DNA of 64,000 bases from Staphylococcus pseudintermedius. GTDB lineage: Bacteria; Bacillota; Bacilli; Staphylococcales; Staphylococcaceae. The position numbers and the translations under genes are program-made. Shown in pieces: positions 9,584-20,312 of the stretch. The notes below the pieces were generated by a model that had not been told where the DNA came from, ran no database searches, and worked only from the letters and a program-made list of their open reading frames with translations. Position 1 is the first letter of the stretch. Every line of letters begins with the position of its first letter. Where the stretch lies: positions 19,494 through 83,493 of the forward strand of contig NZ_MLGE02000013.1 in assembly GCF_001792775.2 (NCBI RefSeq). The letters are read 5' to 3'.

Positions 9584-10555
9584 TTAGTCTTCCAAAAAGG
9601 CTTTAATTCTCTTTTTATTTTCAGCTTTATCAATACCTAAAGCTGATCCCCCATCATTCGTCGTAATATTTTCATAGCTGCCTTTTACGGGTACACTGAG
9701 GGTTTTAATATCTTTATCTCCTCGAACGATAAAACTGAATCCTGTTTGATAAATCGTTGAATCCGGCATATCGGTACTCACATAACCACGCATAATACCT
9801 GCGAGCTTCGGTGCTTTGAAAATAGATGAAGGTTGAACCAATTGCTGCTTTAATGCCGTCATGACTTGCTGTTGTCTTCGCACACGCCCAAAGTCACCTT
9901 CTGGGTCATTACGAAAACGCGCATAACCAAGCAACTCTTTACCATTTAAGCGATGATTCCCTTTTTTCAAAGATACACCAATTTTTTCGGACATATCTTT
10001 TTCTACGTTAATCGGTATACCTTTTGGCGCAAGCTCATCAATCATAGCTTCAAAACCTTTAAAATCTAAAGTGGCGTAATATTCCGGATCAATCCCTAAG
10101 TTCGACTTTAACGTTTGGCGCAATAGCTCAGGCCCACCTAACGAATAAGCCGCATTAATTTTATAACTGTTGTATCCAGGAATATCGGCATAAATATCAC
10201 GCATCACAGAGACGATTTTCATATCTTTCTTAATATAGTCATATTGTGCGACCATAATCGAGTCAGTACGTGATACCCCACCATCTTCACGGTCAGCACC
10301 TAAAATGAGTACGGTTGCTTTACCATCATTTTTTGATGCGCCATTGAATTTGTGTATCTTTGGAGCTTGATGCTTGTCCTTAGCAACTTCAAGTCCGTTT
10401 TTGTAACTTGAAACAGCATACACGACAGAAACAAGAATGATAAGGATCAACGCCAATATCACAAATGGCAGTTTTCGTATCTTTCTCTTTTTTCGACGTT
10501 TCAATGTTTTCTCAGAAGAGTTTGAGGTGCTACGATTCAAATTGTTTTCTTTCAT
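9584..10555 (-). CDS. msrR: MsrR, LytR-CpsA-Psr family wall-polymer ligase/regulator
   Basis: LCP-family protein. The family attaches wall teichoic acid or other polymers to peptidoglycan at the outer membrane face, and msrR mutants show altered beta-lactam and teicoplanin resistance in S. aureus. The protein (323 aa) has a basic cytoplasmic tail, one membrane helix at about residues 29-50 and an extracellular LCP domain with the pattern [24 protein letters not shown] and the arginine-rich [22 protein letters not shown]. The product and its neighbour msrA match the S. aureus locus. Confidence 0.92.
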   Translation of the reverse strand: MKENNLNRSTSNSSEKTLKRRKKRKIRKLPFVILALILIILVSVVYAVSSYKNGLEVAKDKHQAPKIHKFNGASKNDGKATVLILGADREDGGVSRTDSIMVAQYDYIKKDMKIVSVMRDIYADIPGYNSYKINAAYSLGGPELLRQTLKSNLGIDPEYYATLDFKGFEAMIDELAPKGIPINVEKDMSEKIGVSLKKGNHRLNGKELLGYARFRNDPEGDFGRVRRQQQVMTALKQQLVQPSSIFKAPKLAGIMRGYVSTDMPDSTIYQTGFSFIVRGDKDIKTLSVPVKGSYENITTNDGGSALGIDKAENKKRIKAFLED

Positions 10556-10693
10556 CTTATCAACCTTATATCTTCAAAATTGTGTACTTATGTATTATAA
10601 TTAATACACACTAACGTTATATAAATTTATTTTAAAAATCAAGTAAAAACAATAAAAATGGTACCAAGGTCTCATATAGGGAAGGATGTTTAG

Positions 10694-11212
10694 ATGAATA
10701 TCAACACAGCATATTTCGCAGGCGGTTGTTTTTGGTGTATGACGCAGCCGTTCGATCAAAACGAAGGCATTGAAAAGGTAAAGTCTGGATATATGGGCGG
10801 ACACGTAGATCATCCGACATATGAACAAGTGAAATCAGGCGATACAGGACACTATGAAACTGTAAAAATCGAATATGATGTCGCGCTTTTTTCTTACCAA
10901 AAGCTGTTAGAAATTTTCTTCTCAGTAATCGATCCGACAGATGACGGTGGCCAATTCCAAGACCGTGGTTCACAATATCGTACTGCAATTTTTTATACTA
11001 ATGAAGATCAACGTCAAGTGGCTGAAGCGTATATTGCTTCATTAGAGGGCACATTCAATCACGACAAAGCGATTGCAACAAAAGTGTTACCTGCTTCAGA
11101 ATTTTATGAAGCAGAAGCCTACCACCAAGATTTTTATAAAAAGCAACCTGAGCGTTTTGCACAACAAGAAGCAGAACGTGAAGCTTATGCTAAAGAACAC
11201 GGCATTCAATAA
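10694..11212 (+). CDS. msrA: Peptide-methionine (S)-S-oxide reductase MsrA
   Basis: Reduces methionine-S-sulfoxide in proteins. The signature GGCFWC gives catalytic Cys12 and Cys15, and GHYETV and the QYRTAIFY region are also typical. At 172 aa it is a stand-alone MsrA without a fused MsrB. GGAAGGA precedes the ATG. Divergent from msrR and followed by its own terminator, so transcribed alone. Confidence 0.95.
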   Translation: MNINTAYFAGGCFWCMTQPFDQNEGIEKVKSGYMGGHVDHPTYEQVKSGDTGHYETVKIEYDVALFSYQKLLEIFFSVIDPTDDGGQFQDRGSQYRTAIFYTNEDQRQVAEAYIASLEGTFNHDKAIATKVLPASEFYEAEAYHQDFYKKQPERFAQQEAEREAYAKEHGIQ

Positions 11213-11220
11213 CATATGCA

Positions 11221-11256
11221 AAAAGGCTAGGAAAACTTAATGTCCTAGCCTTTTTC
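11221..11256 (+). terminator. Terminator after msrA
   Basis: AAAAGGCTAGGA pairs with TCCTAGCCTTTTT. Confidence 0.9.
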
Positions 11257-11336
11257 TGTTATACACCATGAAAAAGCACCTTCATGATACCACCATAAAA
11301 TTGTACACACCTGTTTAAATACACCCGCTATCATTC

Positions 11337-11450
11337 AAGGGCTTGGGCATAGAAAACTTTAAACCTCAATCCATACATAAATTTAGGAAGGGCAAGTTTA
11401 ACAAAAATAACGCAACGATAGCATCAAAAACTTTTATGTCCAAGTCCCTA
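11337..11450. repeat. Long imperfect inverted repeat downstream of mprF
   Basis: The outer arms GGGCTTGGGCATAGAAAACT (from 11339) and AAAACTTTTATGTCCAAGTC (from 11427) are roughly complementary over about 20 bases and are separated by about 70 bases. It could be an extended mprF terminator or a copy of a dispersed intergenic repeat; no second copy is visible in this window. Confidence 0.5.
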
Positions 11451-11458
11451 ATTTAAAT

Positions 11459-13978
11459 CTATATTTTCTTTTTACGAATCACCCGTGTGACTTTCAACAA
11501 ACTCTCCCACGCGTTTTGACCCCGGTGATAAATGAGAAAACGTGATTCCCAGTCCGGATTAAATTTACTTTTATATTGACGCAAGCCTTGAAAACTATAC
11601 AAACCATTAAAATGTTCGTAAAAACGGCCAGCAAACTTTTCTCTTAAGTGACCATATGGCACTTGACCAACATTTGACAAAGTTGCCATGCCCATATTAA
11701 AGCGTTCGTAACCTTCTGCTTGTGCCCACAAAATCATATGCAAATAAAGCGCATCCATAAACGGCAATCCCAAAGACTTATCCCAACGAATTAAGTCGAC
11801 CGACACCGTTGTTGAACCTTCTACAGGCATCAATGTACAAAACGCATCGATACGACCTTCTTCATTTTTCAACACAGCAACGGGTGCCGCATTGACATAA
11901 GAAGGTGTAAAACGACCGACTGAGAAATAAAATTCTTGCTGTTTCCCTAACCAATTACGACTAATGTCATGGAGACGTTCGTATGTCGCTTCATCTAACG
12001 GTGTATCGAGAATCTCAAACTGATAACCTAACGCCTCTAATTTATTTAATGTCGCACGGAAACCACGTCGCTTCTTCCCTGCAACGGTAAAGTCAGATAC
12101 TGGAATGAGCGCTTCTTCACCCAATTTAAAAAACTGATTGCCGAAATCATGATATAACGTCAAATAATTATTAGAAACTTGATAAAAAATGACATCGCCA
12201 CCTAAATACGTTGCATATTCATAAAACTCGGTTAACAGTGAATAGAAGTCCGAACTGTTACCCACTGGATCACCAAGTACAATAAATGAACTGCGATCGT
12301 GACGGTACATGATAAATGCCGTTTTCTGTTCGTTCACAAACACAAGCTTGTCTTCACTATACAACAAATGACTCAGTAGATGGCCACCATATTGCTTTAA
12401 AATGGCACTGGCAATTTGTCGATCATGCAACTCTCTTGGACGACGATAATTCCATTCAAAGATATAAATGAGCACAACTACCAAAATCGTCATACCGATA
12501 ATCGACAACCAAAACGTCGAACGCAGCAAGAAGAAATCAACTTTAGGCGGTAACACATCAAGTGCGAATAAAAAATCACGCACGATGATTTGATTGAAGT
12601 ATAGCAAAATGACACTAATGACGACCATCGCTAATATACCTTTCATGCGTACAGGTCGTTTCAATACACGTGATTTACGATAAGCAAAAATCAATGCCGC
12701 TAAAATTAAGACAATGATCACAACTAACAATGATAATCCGTACACGTATAAATTAGATAGTAACAAGATAATCATCGCTACAATCGCAAATAAAATCGCG
12801 CGTTTACTTCGTGCAACAATTCCGCGTAAATTGAGTAATAAAATCAAACTCGCACTAACGTTGAATATGTACAACAATGTAAACAATAAATGAGGTTTTT
12901 TGTTAGCTGCATCAAAAATAATAGAGAAATTGTTAAGTAATAAAATCAAACTCATCATAAAGACTAATGTACTCAATGCTAATGATGGTACTAAGCCAAC
13001 TAAGTCTTTTTGAAACGATTTTAAAAACCCAGACAATTCTTTAGCCGGTAAAAAGTATTTGGATTCAAGCATATATTTACGTGCTGCTGTACCAAATTCA
13101 AATACAGTTAAGACAAGCGCAATGAGTAACGGGAAGAAATAATACGCAAAACGATAAAGTAATAACCCTAAAACGACCTTTTCTTCCGCTACTCCGAGTT
13201 GTTGTAGTCCAAGTAAGACGATGAGGTCAAACGCCCCAAAGCCTCCAGGAATAAACGACAACAGACCTGAAATCGCCGCAACAATGAAAATACTTAACAC
13301 GATTGGAAATGAAACATTCACGCCTACAAGCATAAAAGAGCAGTAAAGCACGATACTCGCAAGCAACCATTCCATGCTCGATACAAAAGTGAATACGGAA
13401 CCTAACCAACGCGCAGACCGATCAACCGGTGATACCCATGAAATAATAATAAAAACGGGTAATAAAAACGCTACAATATAGAGAAAAACAGTAAACCATA
13501 CCGATGTCCGATCTAAAAAACTAACATCTAAGACATGCGTCACAATGAGTATGGATAAAAAACTTAAACCTGTTAACATGGACGTCAACATGTATGAAAC
13601 GAATTTGACTAACTTTTTACGTTCAGTCGTATACGAACCATAAAACCACAATCGTACGCTCGCACCAATAAAACCGCCAAAACCGATAATATTGTTGAAC
13701 GCATTAATAATATAGCCGACACGTAATGCTTTAAATTTTGATAAAGATAACTTAAAGCGTGTCGTCAAAATCACATCATAAAGTGATAACAAAATCACCG
13801 AACTCCCGCCGAGTAAAAAAAGACTGAACGTTTCCATTCGGCTAATTCCATTAAATAAAAGAAAGACACGTTTAAAATCAATATGTGCTAATTCTCGTCC
13901 TAATATGATAGAAATCGTTACAATCAAAAAGAGTATAAACGCAATTTTGAAATATTTTAACCAAAGCTGTTTTGTCAT
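11459..13978 (-). CDS. mprF: MprF, lysyl-phosphatidylglycerol synthase/flippase
   Basis: Bifunctional membrane protein that transfers lysine from Lys-tRNA to phosphatidylglycerol and flips the product, lowering negative surface charge and protecting against cationic peptides and daptomycin (family knowledge). 839 aa, the usual length. The N-terminal part (about 1-500) has around 14 hydrophobic segments; the C-terminal cytoplasmic synthase domain (about 510-839) contains FIVLGDPVG and the NMGMATLSNVG segment. AGAAAGGA precedes the ATG. It lies downstream of the AI-2E permease but behind a terminator. Confidence 0.96.
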   Translation of the reverse strand: MTKQLWLKYFKIAFILFLIVTISIILGRELAHIDFKRVFLLFNGISRMETFSLFLLGGSSVILLSLYDVILTTRFKLSLSKFKALRVGYIINAFNNIIGFGGFIGASVRLWFYGSYTTERKKLVKFVSYMLTSMLTGLSFLSILIVTHVLDVSFLDRTSVWFTVFLYIVAFLLPVFIIISWVSPVDRSARWLGSVFTFVSSMEWLLASIVLYCSFMLVGVNVSFPIVLSIFIVAAISGLLSFIPGGFGAFDLIVLLGLQQLGVAEEKVVLGLLLYRFAYYFFPLLIALVLTVFEFGTAARKYMLESKYFLPAKELSGFLKSFQKDLVGLVPSLALSTLVFMMSLILLLNNFSIIFDAANKKPHLLFTLLYIFNVSASLILLLNLRGIVARSKRAILFAIVAMIILLLSNLYVYGLSLLVVIIVLILAALIFAYRKSRVLKRPVRMKGILAMVVISVILLYFNQIIVRDFLFALDVLPPKVDFFLLRSTFWLSIIGMTILVVVLIYIFEWNYRRPRELHDRQIASAILKQYGGHLLSHLLYSEDKLVFVNEQKTAFIMYRHDRSSFIVLGDPVGNSSDFYSLLTEFYEYATYLGGDVIFYQVSNNYLTLYHDFGNQFFKLGEEALIPVSDFTVAGKKRRGFRATLNKLEALGYQFEILDTPLDEATYERLHDISRNWLGKQQEFYFSVGRFTPSYVNAAPVAVLKNEEGRIDAFCTLMPVEGSTTVSVDLIRWDKSLGLPFMDALYLHMILWAQAEGYERFNMGMATLSNVGQVPYGHLREKFAGRFYEHFNGLYSFQGLRQYKSKFNPDWESRFLIYHRGQNAWESLLKVTRVIRKKKI

Positions 13979-14020
13979 GAATAGGGGTCCTTTCTTTAGT
14001 GTAATGACTGTGTATGCTTA

Positions 14021-14058
14021 TAAAAAGAGATTGAGCTTCACAAAACCGCCCAATCTCG
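14021..14058 (-). terminator. Terminator after the AI-2E family permease
   Basis: On the minus strand GAGATTGGGC pairs with GCTCAATCTC followed by five T. Confidence 0.85.
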
Positions 14059-14073
14059 TCATGTTACACTCAT

Positions 14074-15276
14074 TTAATCTTTACTATATTCCTCTTTAGG
14101 CATCTCATAAGGGCCTGCATCATCCGCATAATATTTATTGTAGCGACGTTTGAACAGTAGGAAGATATGCGAAACAAGTACTTTTAAAATTGCATAACTT
14201 GGAATCCCAAGAATGACGCCGACAACGCCGAGTAAGTTCCCAGCACTTAAAAGCACAAAGATAATCGTTAAAGGATGAATCTTCAGGGTTTTACCCATAA
14301 TATTAGGTGAAATAAAGTGCCCTTCAATAAACTGTACTGCCGTCCATACCACAATCAACTTAATCAACATAAACGGTGATGTAATAATTGAAATGATAAT
14401 CGCTGGCGAAATAGCAATCGTAGGCCCTAAATAAGGTACTACACTCGTAACAGCTGCGATACTGGCTAAAATTAAAGCATAGTCTAAACCGATAATCGAA
14501 TAACCAATAAACAGTAAAATACCGATACAAAATGACACGATAATTTGTCCTTGAATGTATGAGCCGACTTGTTCACTCATTTTATCCAACAAATCGTGTA
14601 CATCTTTACGAAATTTTGGCGGTACAATTTTATTTGAAAACTCTTTAAAACGATGACCATCTTTTAACATGAAGAATAACACAAACGGTACCGTAATGAT
14701 AACGACTGTAATATTCACGACAGCTTCAGCGAAAACACGAATTTTAGAACTCAAGCCATCTGCAAAAGTAGGGATCTTCTCCTGCAAACCAGTCACAGCC
14801 TTTTCAATTTGTGAATAGTAATCCGATAAAAACGGAATGTGCATCATGTTGTTAGCGAATGATGTCAATTTGTTTAAATAATTCGGGAAATTGTCCATCA
14901 AGCGATCAAATTGAAAAGATACAATCGGAATTAGCAAGTTCACTGCGATAGTAATCATACCAATGATTCCTAAAAACAAAATCGTAATGCCCCAAATACG
15001 GTTAATATTGTATCGTTCCATCAAATTAATGACAGGATTGAATAAGTAATACAGAATGAGCGCGATAATAATCGGTGCTGCAATCGTATTAAAAATGATA
15101 ATAAAGGGTTGAAAAATATATGAAACGCGATCGAATATAAAAATCACAACTCCAACTAAAATAAAAACGAGTAACGCAAAAATGAGATCTTTGCCTCCGA
15201 AAAACTTCATGAAACGGCTTTCTCGGATATCAATGTTTTTTGAAACTCCATTTTGCTTATGTTGATTTTCAGACAT
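14074..15276 (-). CDS. AI-2E family transporter/permease
   Basis: Integral membrane protein of the AI-2 exporter (AI-2E/PerM) superfamily, whose real substrates are mostly unknown; some members are Na+/H+ antiporters. About 400 aa with seven to eight hydrophobic segments and the family pattern PYLGPTIA near residue 280 and EGHFISPNIMGK near 310. The ATG at 15276 is preferred with GGTGA upstream; TTG (15288) and GTG (15285) starts are also possible. Monocistronic upstream of mprF. Confidence 0.85.
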   Translation of the reverse strand: MSENQHKQNGVSKNIDIRESRFMKFFGGKDLIFALLVFILVGVVIFIFDRVSYIFQPFIIIFNTIAAPIIIALILYYLFNPVINLMERYNINRIWGITILFLGIIGMITIAVNLLIPIVSFQFDRLMDNFPNYLNKLTSFANNMMHIPFLSDYYSQIEKAVTGLQEKIPTFADGLSSKIRVFAEAVVNITVVIITVPFVLFFMLKDGHRFKEFSNKIVPPKFRKDVHDLLDKMSEQVGSYIQGQIIVSFCIGILLFIGYSIIGLDYALILASIAAVTSVVPYLGPTIAISPAIIISIITSPFMLIKLIVVWTAVQFIEGHFISPNIMGKTLKIHPLTIIFVLLSAGNLLGVVGVILGIPSYAILKVLVSHIFLLFKRRYNKYYADDAGPYEMPKEEYSKD

Positions 15277-15503
15277 ATCATTCACCAAGCCTTTTCGAAA
15301 TTACTTATAGTTTATCGTTTTTCACGTCAGATTGAAACTTAAAACCTATTATATCAAAGTATTTTTCTAGGTACGCCGTTTTAATGACATCATCTATTCA
15401 TTTCAGTCGTATGTATCTTTCAAATGATCGGACAAGATCTCGAGGTTTCATCACGTACACACCAAATGAATGCACGGTAAGAACGAAACGAAGAGAATAA
15501 ACG

Positions 15504-15540
15504 CAAAAAAAGACTAGGACAACATCCTAGCCTCTTTGTT
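15504..15540 (-). terminator. Terminator after the glucose PTS gene
   Basis: On the minus strand GGCTAGGA pairs with TCCTAGTC, followed by seven T. Confidence 0.9.
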
Positions 15541-15549
15541 AGTTACAAC

Positions 15550-17589
15550 TTAGATTTCAAATAACTTGTCACCATGTTTGACATCTTTCGCCTCTGTAAA
15601 TTTTAACGCTGTCACTTCGGATTGCGTCACAATAATCGGCGTGATATCACTTTTCGCAGATGCGCGGATAAGCTCTAAGTCCACTGTCATTAAATGATCG
15701 CCCGCTTTTATCGTTTGACCTTCTTCAACATGAACTGTAAACCCTTCACCGTTTAATTTTACAGTATCTAAACCAACATGAATCAATAATTCTAAACCAT
15801 TGTCAGACACTAGGCCGAATGCATGTTTAGTTGGGAAAATCATTTGAATCTTACCATCAAATGGTGCATACACTTCACCACTCGTTGGACGAATTGCAAT
15901 CCCTTCACCCATCATTTTTTCACTAAAGACTTGATCGGGTACTTCAGATAATGGTACAACCTCACCATCCATTGGCGCGACAACTTGTCCTGTTTTCGTA
16001 ACAGCCGTCGTGTCTGCAGCTTCATCAATCACAACTGCTTCGTCCTTATCTTCATCTAAATCTACAGGGTGTTGTACAGCTTGACCTGACATAATTTGTT
16101 GCATTTCGTGTTTGATTTGGTCTGATTTCGGTCCGAAAATCGCTTGCATATTGTTGCCGACTTCTAAAACACCTGAAGCACCTAAATCTTTCAAACGTGC
16201 TACGTCGACTTTTGATTTATCGTTCACTTCAACACGTAATCTTGTAATACATGCATCTAAATGCTTGATGTTATCTTTGTCACCCATCGCTTGTAATACA
16301 GCATAAGGCAATTCGCTTGCAGTCGTTTTCGTCGTTTCAGTTTGTTTATCCTCACGTCCTGGCGTTTTGTAATTCATCTTCGTAATTAAGAAGCGGAAGA
16401 TTGAATAGTAAATAACACCATACACAAATCCGACTGGAATCACGAGCCACCAATGCGTTTTATTTGGCAAGATACCGAGTAATACAAAGTCGATAAAGCC
16501 ACCAGAGAATGTGTAACCTAAATGTAAATCAAGCAAGTATAAAATTAAGAAACTTAAACCGTCTAATATAGCATGAATAAAGAATAATAATGGTGCTACA
16601 AATAAAAATGAAAACTCTAATGGTTCTGTAATACCTGTTAAGAATGATGTTAATGCTGCTGAACCCATCAAACCGGCAACTACTTTTTTGTTTTCAGGTT
16701 TTGCAGTATGATAAATCGCTAATGCTGCAGCTGGTAAACCGAACATCATTACTGGGAATTCACCTTGCATGAATTTACCTGCTGTTAAGTTTGTACCTTC
16801 ACGAATTTGTTCGATAAAGATACGTTGGTCACCACGAATAATTTCACCCGCCATATTTGTATATGAACCAAATTCAAACCAGAATGGCGCATGGAAAATA
16901 TGGTGTAAACCGAATGGAATTAATAAACGCTTAATAAAACCAAATAAAAAGACTGCTAAACCCGTGTTGGAATCTAATAACCCTTCACTGAATGCGTTTA
17001 AACCATTTTGAATCACTGGCCAAACGAGTGCCATTGGGAATGCAAGTAAAAATGATGTTGTCGCCATCACAATTGGTACAAATCGTTTTCCTGCAAAGAA
17101 GCCAAGATATGACGGTAACGAAATGTTATAAAACTTGTTGTAACACCATGCCGCGAGAGCACCGATAATGATACCCCCGAACACCCCTGTTTGTAATGTC
17201 GGAATACCTAAGACGCTCGCATAACCTTTCGCAGCGTCACCCACGTTGTCAGGAGTAACCCCTAAAAATTCACCCATCGTTTTGTTCAAAATGATAAAAC
17301 CAACGAAAGCTGCAATGGCTGCAACCCCGTCACCGCCTGCTAAACCAATCGCAACACCCATAGCAAAAATAATTGGCAAGTTTTCAAAAATGATACTACC
17401 GGCTGCTGCCATCATTTCTGCGACGTTTTGTACCCCATCAGCTTGAATGAATGGTAAATACGATTGCAGTTGTTCCCCTTGTAATGCTGCACCGAATGCG
17501 AGTAACAAACCGGCAGCTGGTAAAATAGCAACAGGTAACATTAATGCTTTACCGATACGTTGCAATTGTCCAAATAGTTTTTTCCTCAC
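15550..17589 (-). CDS. ptsG: Glucose-type PTS transporter, EIICBA
   Basis: Imports and phosphorylates glucose or a related glucoside. The domains run IIC (about residues 1-400, membrane), IIB (phospho-Cys447 in DACITRLRV) and IIA (phospho-His604 in HVGLDTVKL), all present on one chain of 679 aa as in GlcA/GlcB of S. carnosus. The start is the GTG at 17589 behind AGGAGG; an in-frame ATG at 17631 lies inside the upstream terminator stem and cannot be right. glcT lies directly upstream, so expression should depend on GlcT antitermination. Glucose against a related sugar cannot be settled by eye. Confidence 0.92.
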   Translation of the reverse strand: MRKKLFGQLQRIGKALMLPVAILPAAGLLLAFGAALQGEQLQSYLPFIQADGVQNVAEMMAAAGSIIFENLPIIFAMGVAIGLAGGDGVAAIAAFVGFIILNKTMGEFLGVTPDNVGDAAKGYASVLGIPTLQTGVFGGIIIGALAAWCYNKFYNISLPSYLGFFAGKRFVPIVMATTSFLLAFPMALVWPVIQNGLNAFSEGLLDSNTGLAVFLFGFIKRLLIPFGLHHIFHAPFWFEFGSYTNMAGEIIRGDQRIFIEQIREGTNLTAGKFMQGEFPVMMFGLPAAALAIYHTAKPENKKVVAGLMGSAALTSFLTGITEPLEFSFLFVAPLLFFIHAILDGLSFLILYLLDLHLGYTFSGGFIDFVLLGILPNKTHWWLVIPVGFVYGVIYYSIFRFLITKMNYKTPGREDKQTETTKTTASELPYAVLQAMGDKDNIKHLDACITRLRVEVNDKSKVDVARLKDLGASGVLEVGNNMQAIFGPKSDQIKHEMQQIMSGQAVQHPVDLDEDKDEAVVIDEAADTTAVTKTGQVVAPMDGEVVPLSEVPDQVFSEKMMGEGIAIRPTSGEVYAPFDGKIQMIFPTKHAFGLVSDNGLELLIHVGLDTVKLNGEGFTVHVEEGQTIKAGDHLMTVDLELIRASAKSDITPIIVTQSEVTALKFTEAKDVKHGDKLFEI

Positions 17590-17620
17590 TGTAAGCCCTC
17601 CTATTTTGTTGACACAACAC

Positions 17621-17676
17621 AAAAAATGCATGAGTAAAAAGCTGCGAGCGTTTTGCCCACAATTTTCAACTCATGC
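17621..17676 (-). promoter_or_regulatory. RAT/terminator element controlling ptsG
   Basis: In the glcT-ptsG gap the minus strand carries GCATGAGT pairing with ACTCATGC, followed by a T run, 33 bases before the ptsG start codon. The 5' arm and adjoining bases would form the ribonucleic antiterminator bound by GlcT when glucose is being imported (inference from the GlcT/LicT family). Confidence 0.8.
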
Positions 17677-17699
17677 CTAATCTCACTTAGTAACACGTT

Positions 17700-18551
17700 T
17701 TATGATTGATTTTGAGATGCCAGTGACAGTTGCTGAATGTGCATCGTTAAATATGCGACTTCGGCTTCGTCCACTCGTACATCAATTTGTGATTGTATCA
17801 TTTTAACTATTTTAACAGCTACATTATAGCATAACGGATATTGTGCCTTCAATAGGTTTTCAAAACTCAGTTCAATTGTCGTACGTTCGCCTTTTTTCAA
17901 CCGTTGTAACAGAAAATGAATATGTCTCACAAACCGTTGATACTGAATGGATGCAACTGGAATTTGTATTTTCATATCATTTTCAATCATTCGAATCGCA
18001 TTGTTAATCAACTTCGGTACATATTGCATTTCACTCAAATCAATATCATCTGTTTGAGAGGCAATATGCAGCGCAATAAAACCAACTTCATCTTCTGGAA
18101 AGTCTGTGTTCAATTGCAAGTTAATACGCGCCACTACTTTTTTCGCGATTTTATACGCTTCTGGATAACTGTATTTCGTCTCACTTAAAAACGGATTTTT
18201 AATTAACTGTCCCTTTTCCAAGCGTTTCAATGCAAAAATTAAGTGATCGGTTAAGGAGACGATAAATGATTCTTCATGATGCAGTTCAAAATGCGTCATT
18301 ATAATTTGTACAGAATCAATGACCGCACGTAAGACACGTTCATCGGTATGTGCCACTAACATCTTGTAATGGTCTTGTTCATTTTTATTTTCTAGTTTAA
18401 ACACTTTTTCAATCGTATCAAGATCATTGATTTTCATCCCTGGCTTTTTGTTAAATCCAAGACCTTTACCAATGATAACGACTTCTGATTGTTGATATTC
18501 GCAAATGAGCACGTTATTGTTGAGGACTTTTTTTATCGTATATTGATTCAC
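17700..18551 (-). CDS. glcT: GlcT, PTS-controlled transcription antiterminator
   Basis: BglG/SacY-family RNA-binding antiterminator. The N-terminal CAT RNA-binding domain is at about residues 1-60 (IKKVLNNNVLI, IGKGLGFNKKPG), followed by two PRD domains with regulatory histidines (for example AHTDERV near 100 and ALHIASQ near 205). Translation probably starts at the GTG at 18551 behind GAGGTGA. It is predicted to be active when the glucose permease is transporting and to prevent termination before ptsG, the next gene. Confidence 0.93.
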   Translation of the reverse strand: MNQYTIKKVLNNNVLICEYQQSEVVIIGKGLGFNKKPGMKINDLDTIEKVFKLENKNEQDHYKMLVAHTDERVLRAVIDSVQIIMTHFELHHEESFIVSLTDHLIFALKRLEKGQLIKNPFLSETKYSYPEAYKIAKKVVARINLQLNTDFPEDEVGFIALHIASQTDDIDLSEMQYVPKLINNAIRMIENDMKIQIPVASIQYQRFVRHIHFLLQRLKKGERTTIELSFENLLKAQYPLCYNVAVKIVKMIQSQIDVRVDEAEVAYLTMHIQQLSLASQNQS

Positions 18552-18699
18552 TTTTATGTCACCTCTTCAAAGTACAATTCAAATCATATAACGAAATGAC
18601 TATAATTGAAAGCACTAATTTTCGAAGTTGAAATTTGTACGACACTTTTTATTTATTAATATATAGTATTGTTCGCTTCATCATAGTAGAAAACGTCTA

Positions 18700-18743
18700 T
18701 AAAATAAAAGGGCTACAGACAAAATGCTGCCCCAGCCCTCTTC
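18700..18743 (-). terminator. Terminator after the Na+/alanine symporter gene
   Basis: On the minus strand AGGGCT...GCA pairs with TG...AGCCCT and runs into TTTTATTTT. Confidence 0.8.
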
Positions 18744-18746
18744 AAA

Positions 18747-20210
18747 TTAATCTTCTTTTTTATTTTTATGGATGGCGTTACCCCAAGATTCGATACCAAA
18801 TAAATTGATTTCTAAATTTTCTGGTCTGAAAATCGGACGCTTGCCTTCTTTACGTTGACGTTGATAGTCTCGCATGACTGCAAAAGCAATATTGGACAGG
18901 CCGATAATGGCGATAATGTTAACGATAGCCATTAATCCCATAAATACGTCAGCAGTATTCCAAACTGTTTCAGTCTTTACAACAGCGCCTACGAATACGA
19001 GAATAACGACAAAACAACGGAAAATAAATAGCACAACCTTATTAGTAGATAAAAATTCAATATTAGATTGTCCATAGTAATAGTTACCTATAACGGATGA
19101 GAATGCAAATAATGCAACAGCTATAGATAAGAATACGCCACCTGCACTACCTAAGTGTTCGTTTAACGCAGATTGTGTTACGGCAACACCTTGTGCTTCA
19201 CCTTCACCAAATTTCAAGCCTGAATATAATAAAATCATAATCGCTGTCGCTGTACAAACTAAAATCGTATCAAAGAAGACACCTAATGATTGAATTAAAC
19301 CTTGCTTGACAGGGTGTGATACTGCGGCAGTTGCAGCTGCGTTCGGTGCAGAACCCATCCCTGCTTCATTTGAGAAAAGACCACGTTTCACACCTTGTAG
19401 TACAGCGAAACCAACTGCACCACCTGTCGCCTGGTCAATACCGAAAGCACTTTTAATGATTGTAGAAATCATCGGGAAAATTTGATCGATGTTCATCACT
19501 AAAATGACTAACACGATTAAAATATAAATAATCGCCATCACTGGTACAATCACTGATGATAATGTTGCAATACTTCGCACACCACCGAAAATAACAATCG
19601 CTGTAATAACTGCTAAAATGATCCCTGTCACCAACGGACTAATGTGATATTGCGTATTTAATGACTCAGCAATCGTGTTTGATTGTACTGTGTTAAATAC
19701 AAACGCGAATGTCACAGTGATCAATATCGCAAATAAAACACCTAACCAACGTTGATTCAGCCCTTTTGTGATGTAGTATGCAGGACCACCGCGGAAGCCC
19801 CCTTCTTTATCAGGTACTTTATAAACTTGTGCTAACGTTGCTTCGATAAAGGCACTCGCTGCACCAATGATTGCAATAATCCACATCCAAAATACCGCAC
19901 CAGGACCGCCAAGTACAATCGCAGTTGCCACACCTGCAATATTCCCTGTACCTACACGTGAGCCGGCACTAATAGCGAAAGCTTGGAATGACGAAATCCC
20001 CTTCTTACCACTTTCAAGAGTTTCGGATTTATCGGTTAATGCACGAAACATCTCAGGAAGCCATCGAATTTGGACGAATTTTGAACTAATCGAGAAAAAC
20101 AAGCCTACTGTCAACAGTAACCCGATTAAGTATTGTGACCAAATCAAGTCGTTTCCTATTTGAATAAATGCTTTAAACCAATCCGGAATTAAACTATCAA
20201 AATCTCTCAC
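18747..20210 (-). CDS. Sodium/alanine (or glutamine/glycine) symporter, AGCS family
   Basis: Membrane amino-acid:cation symporter. The protein (487 aa) has about ten to eleven membrane segments and the AGCS signature around SAGSRVGTGNIAGVA (residues 80-95) and FSNEAGMGSAPNAAA (near 290). The start is a GTG behind AGAGGGG. The S. aureus gene at this position is called alsT or glnT-like, but the substrate cannot be read from sequence. It follows parC by about 100 bases without a strong terminator, so it may be partly co-transcribed with parE-parC. Confidence 0.88.
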   Translation of the reverse strand: MRDFDSLIPDWFKAFIQIGNDLIWSQYLIGLLLTVGLFFSISSKFVQIRWLPEMFRALTDKSETLESGKKGISSFQAFAISAGSRVGTGNIAGVATAIVLGGPGAVFWMWIIAIIGAASAFIEATLAQVYKVPDKEGGFRGGPAYYITKGLNQRWLGVLFAILITVTFAFVFNTVQSNTIAESLNTQYHISPLVTGIILAVITAIVIFGGVRSIATLSSVIVPVMAIIYILIVLVILVMNIDQIFPMISTIIKSAFGIDQATGGAVGFAVLQGVKRGLFSNEAGMGSAPNAAATAAVSHPVKQGLIQSLGVFFDTILVCTATAIMILLYSGLKFGEGEAQGVAVTQSALNEHLGSAGGVFLSIAVALFAFSSVIGNYYYGQSNIEFLSTNKVVLFIFRCFVVILVFVGAVVKTETVWNTADVFMGLMAIVNIIAIIGLSNIAFAVMRDYQRQRKEGKRPIFRPENLEINLFGIESWGNAIHKNKKED

Positions 20211-20312
20211 TCGAACCCCTCTTTACTCTTCAGTTTAAATGTCAGTGTCATTTTAAAATAACTAGTCTCATTTTATCATCATTGTGCAAAAGTGACTATC
20301 TATTTTTTAATA

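Noticed and set aside
17589..17631. Upstream ATG start for ptsG (17631)
   Set aside because: The codon is inside the terminator stem and has no ribosome site; the GTG at 17589 follows AGGAGG.
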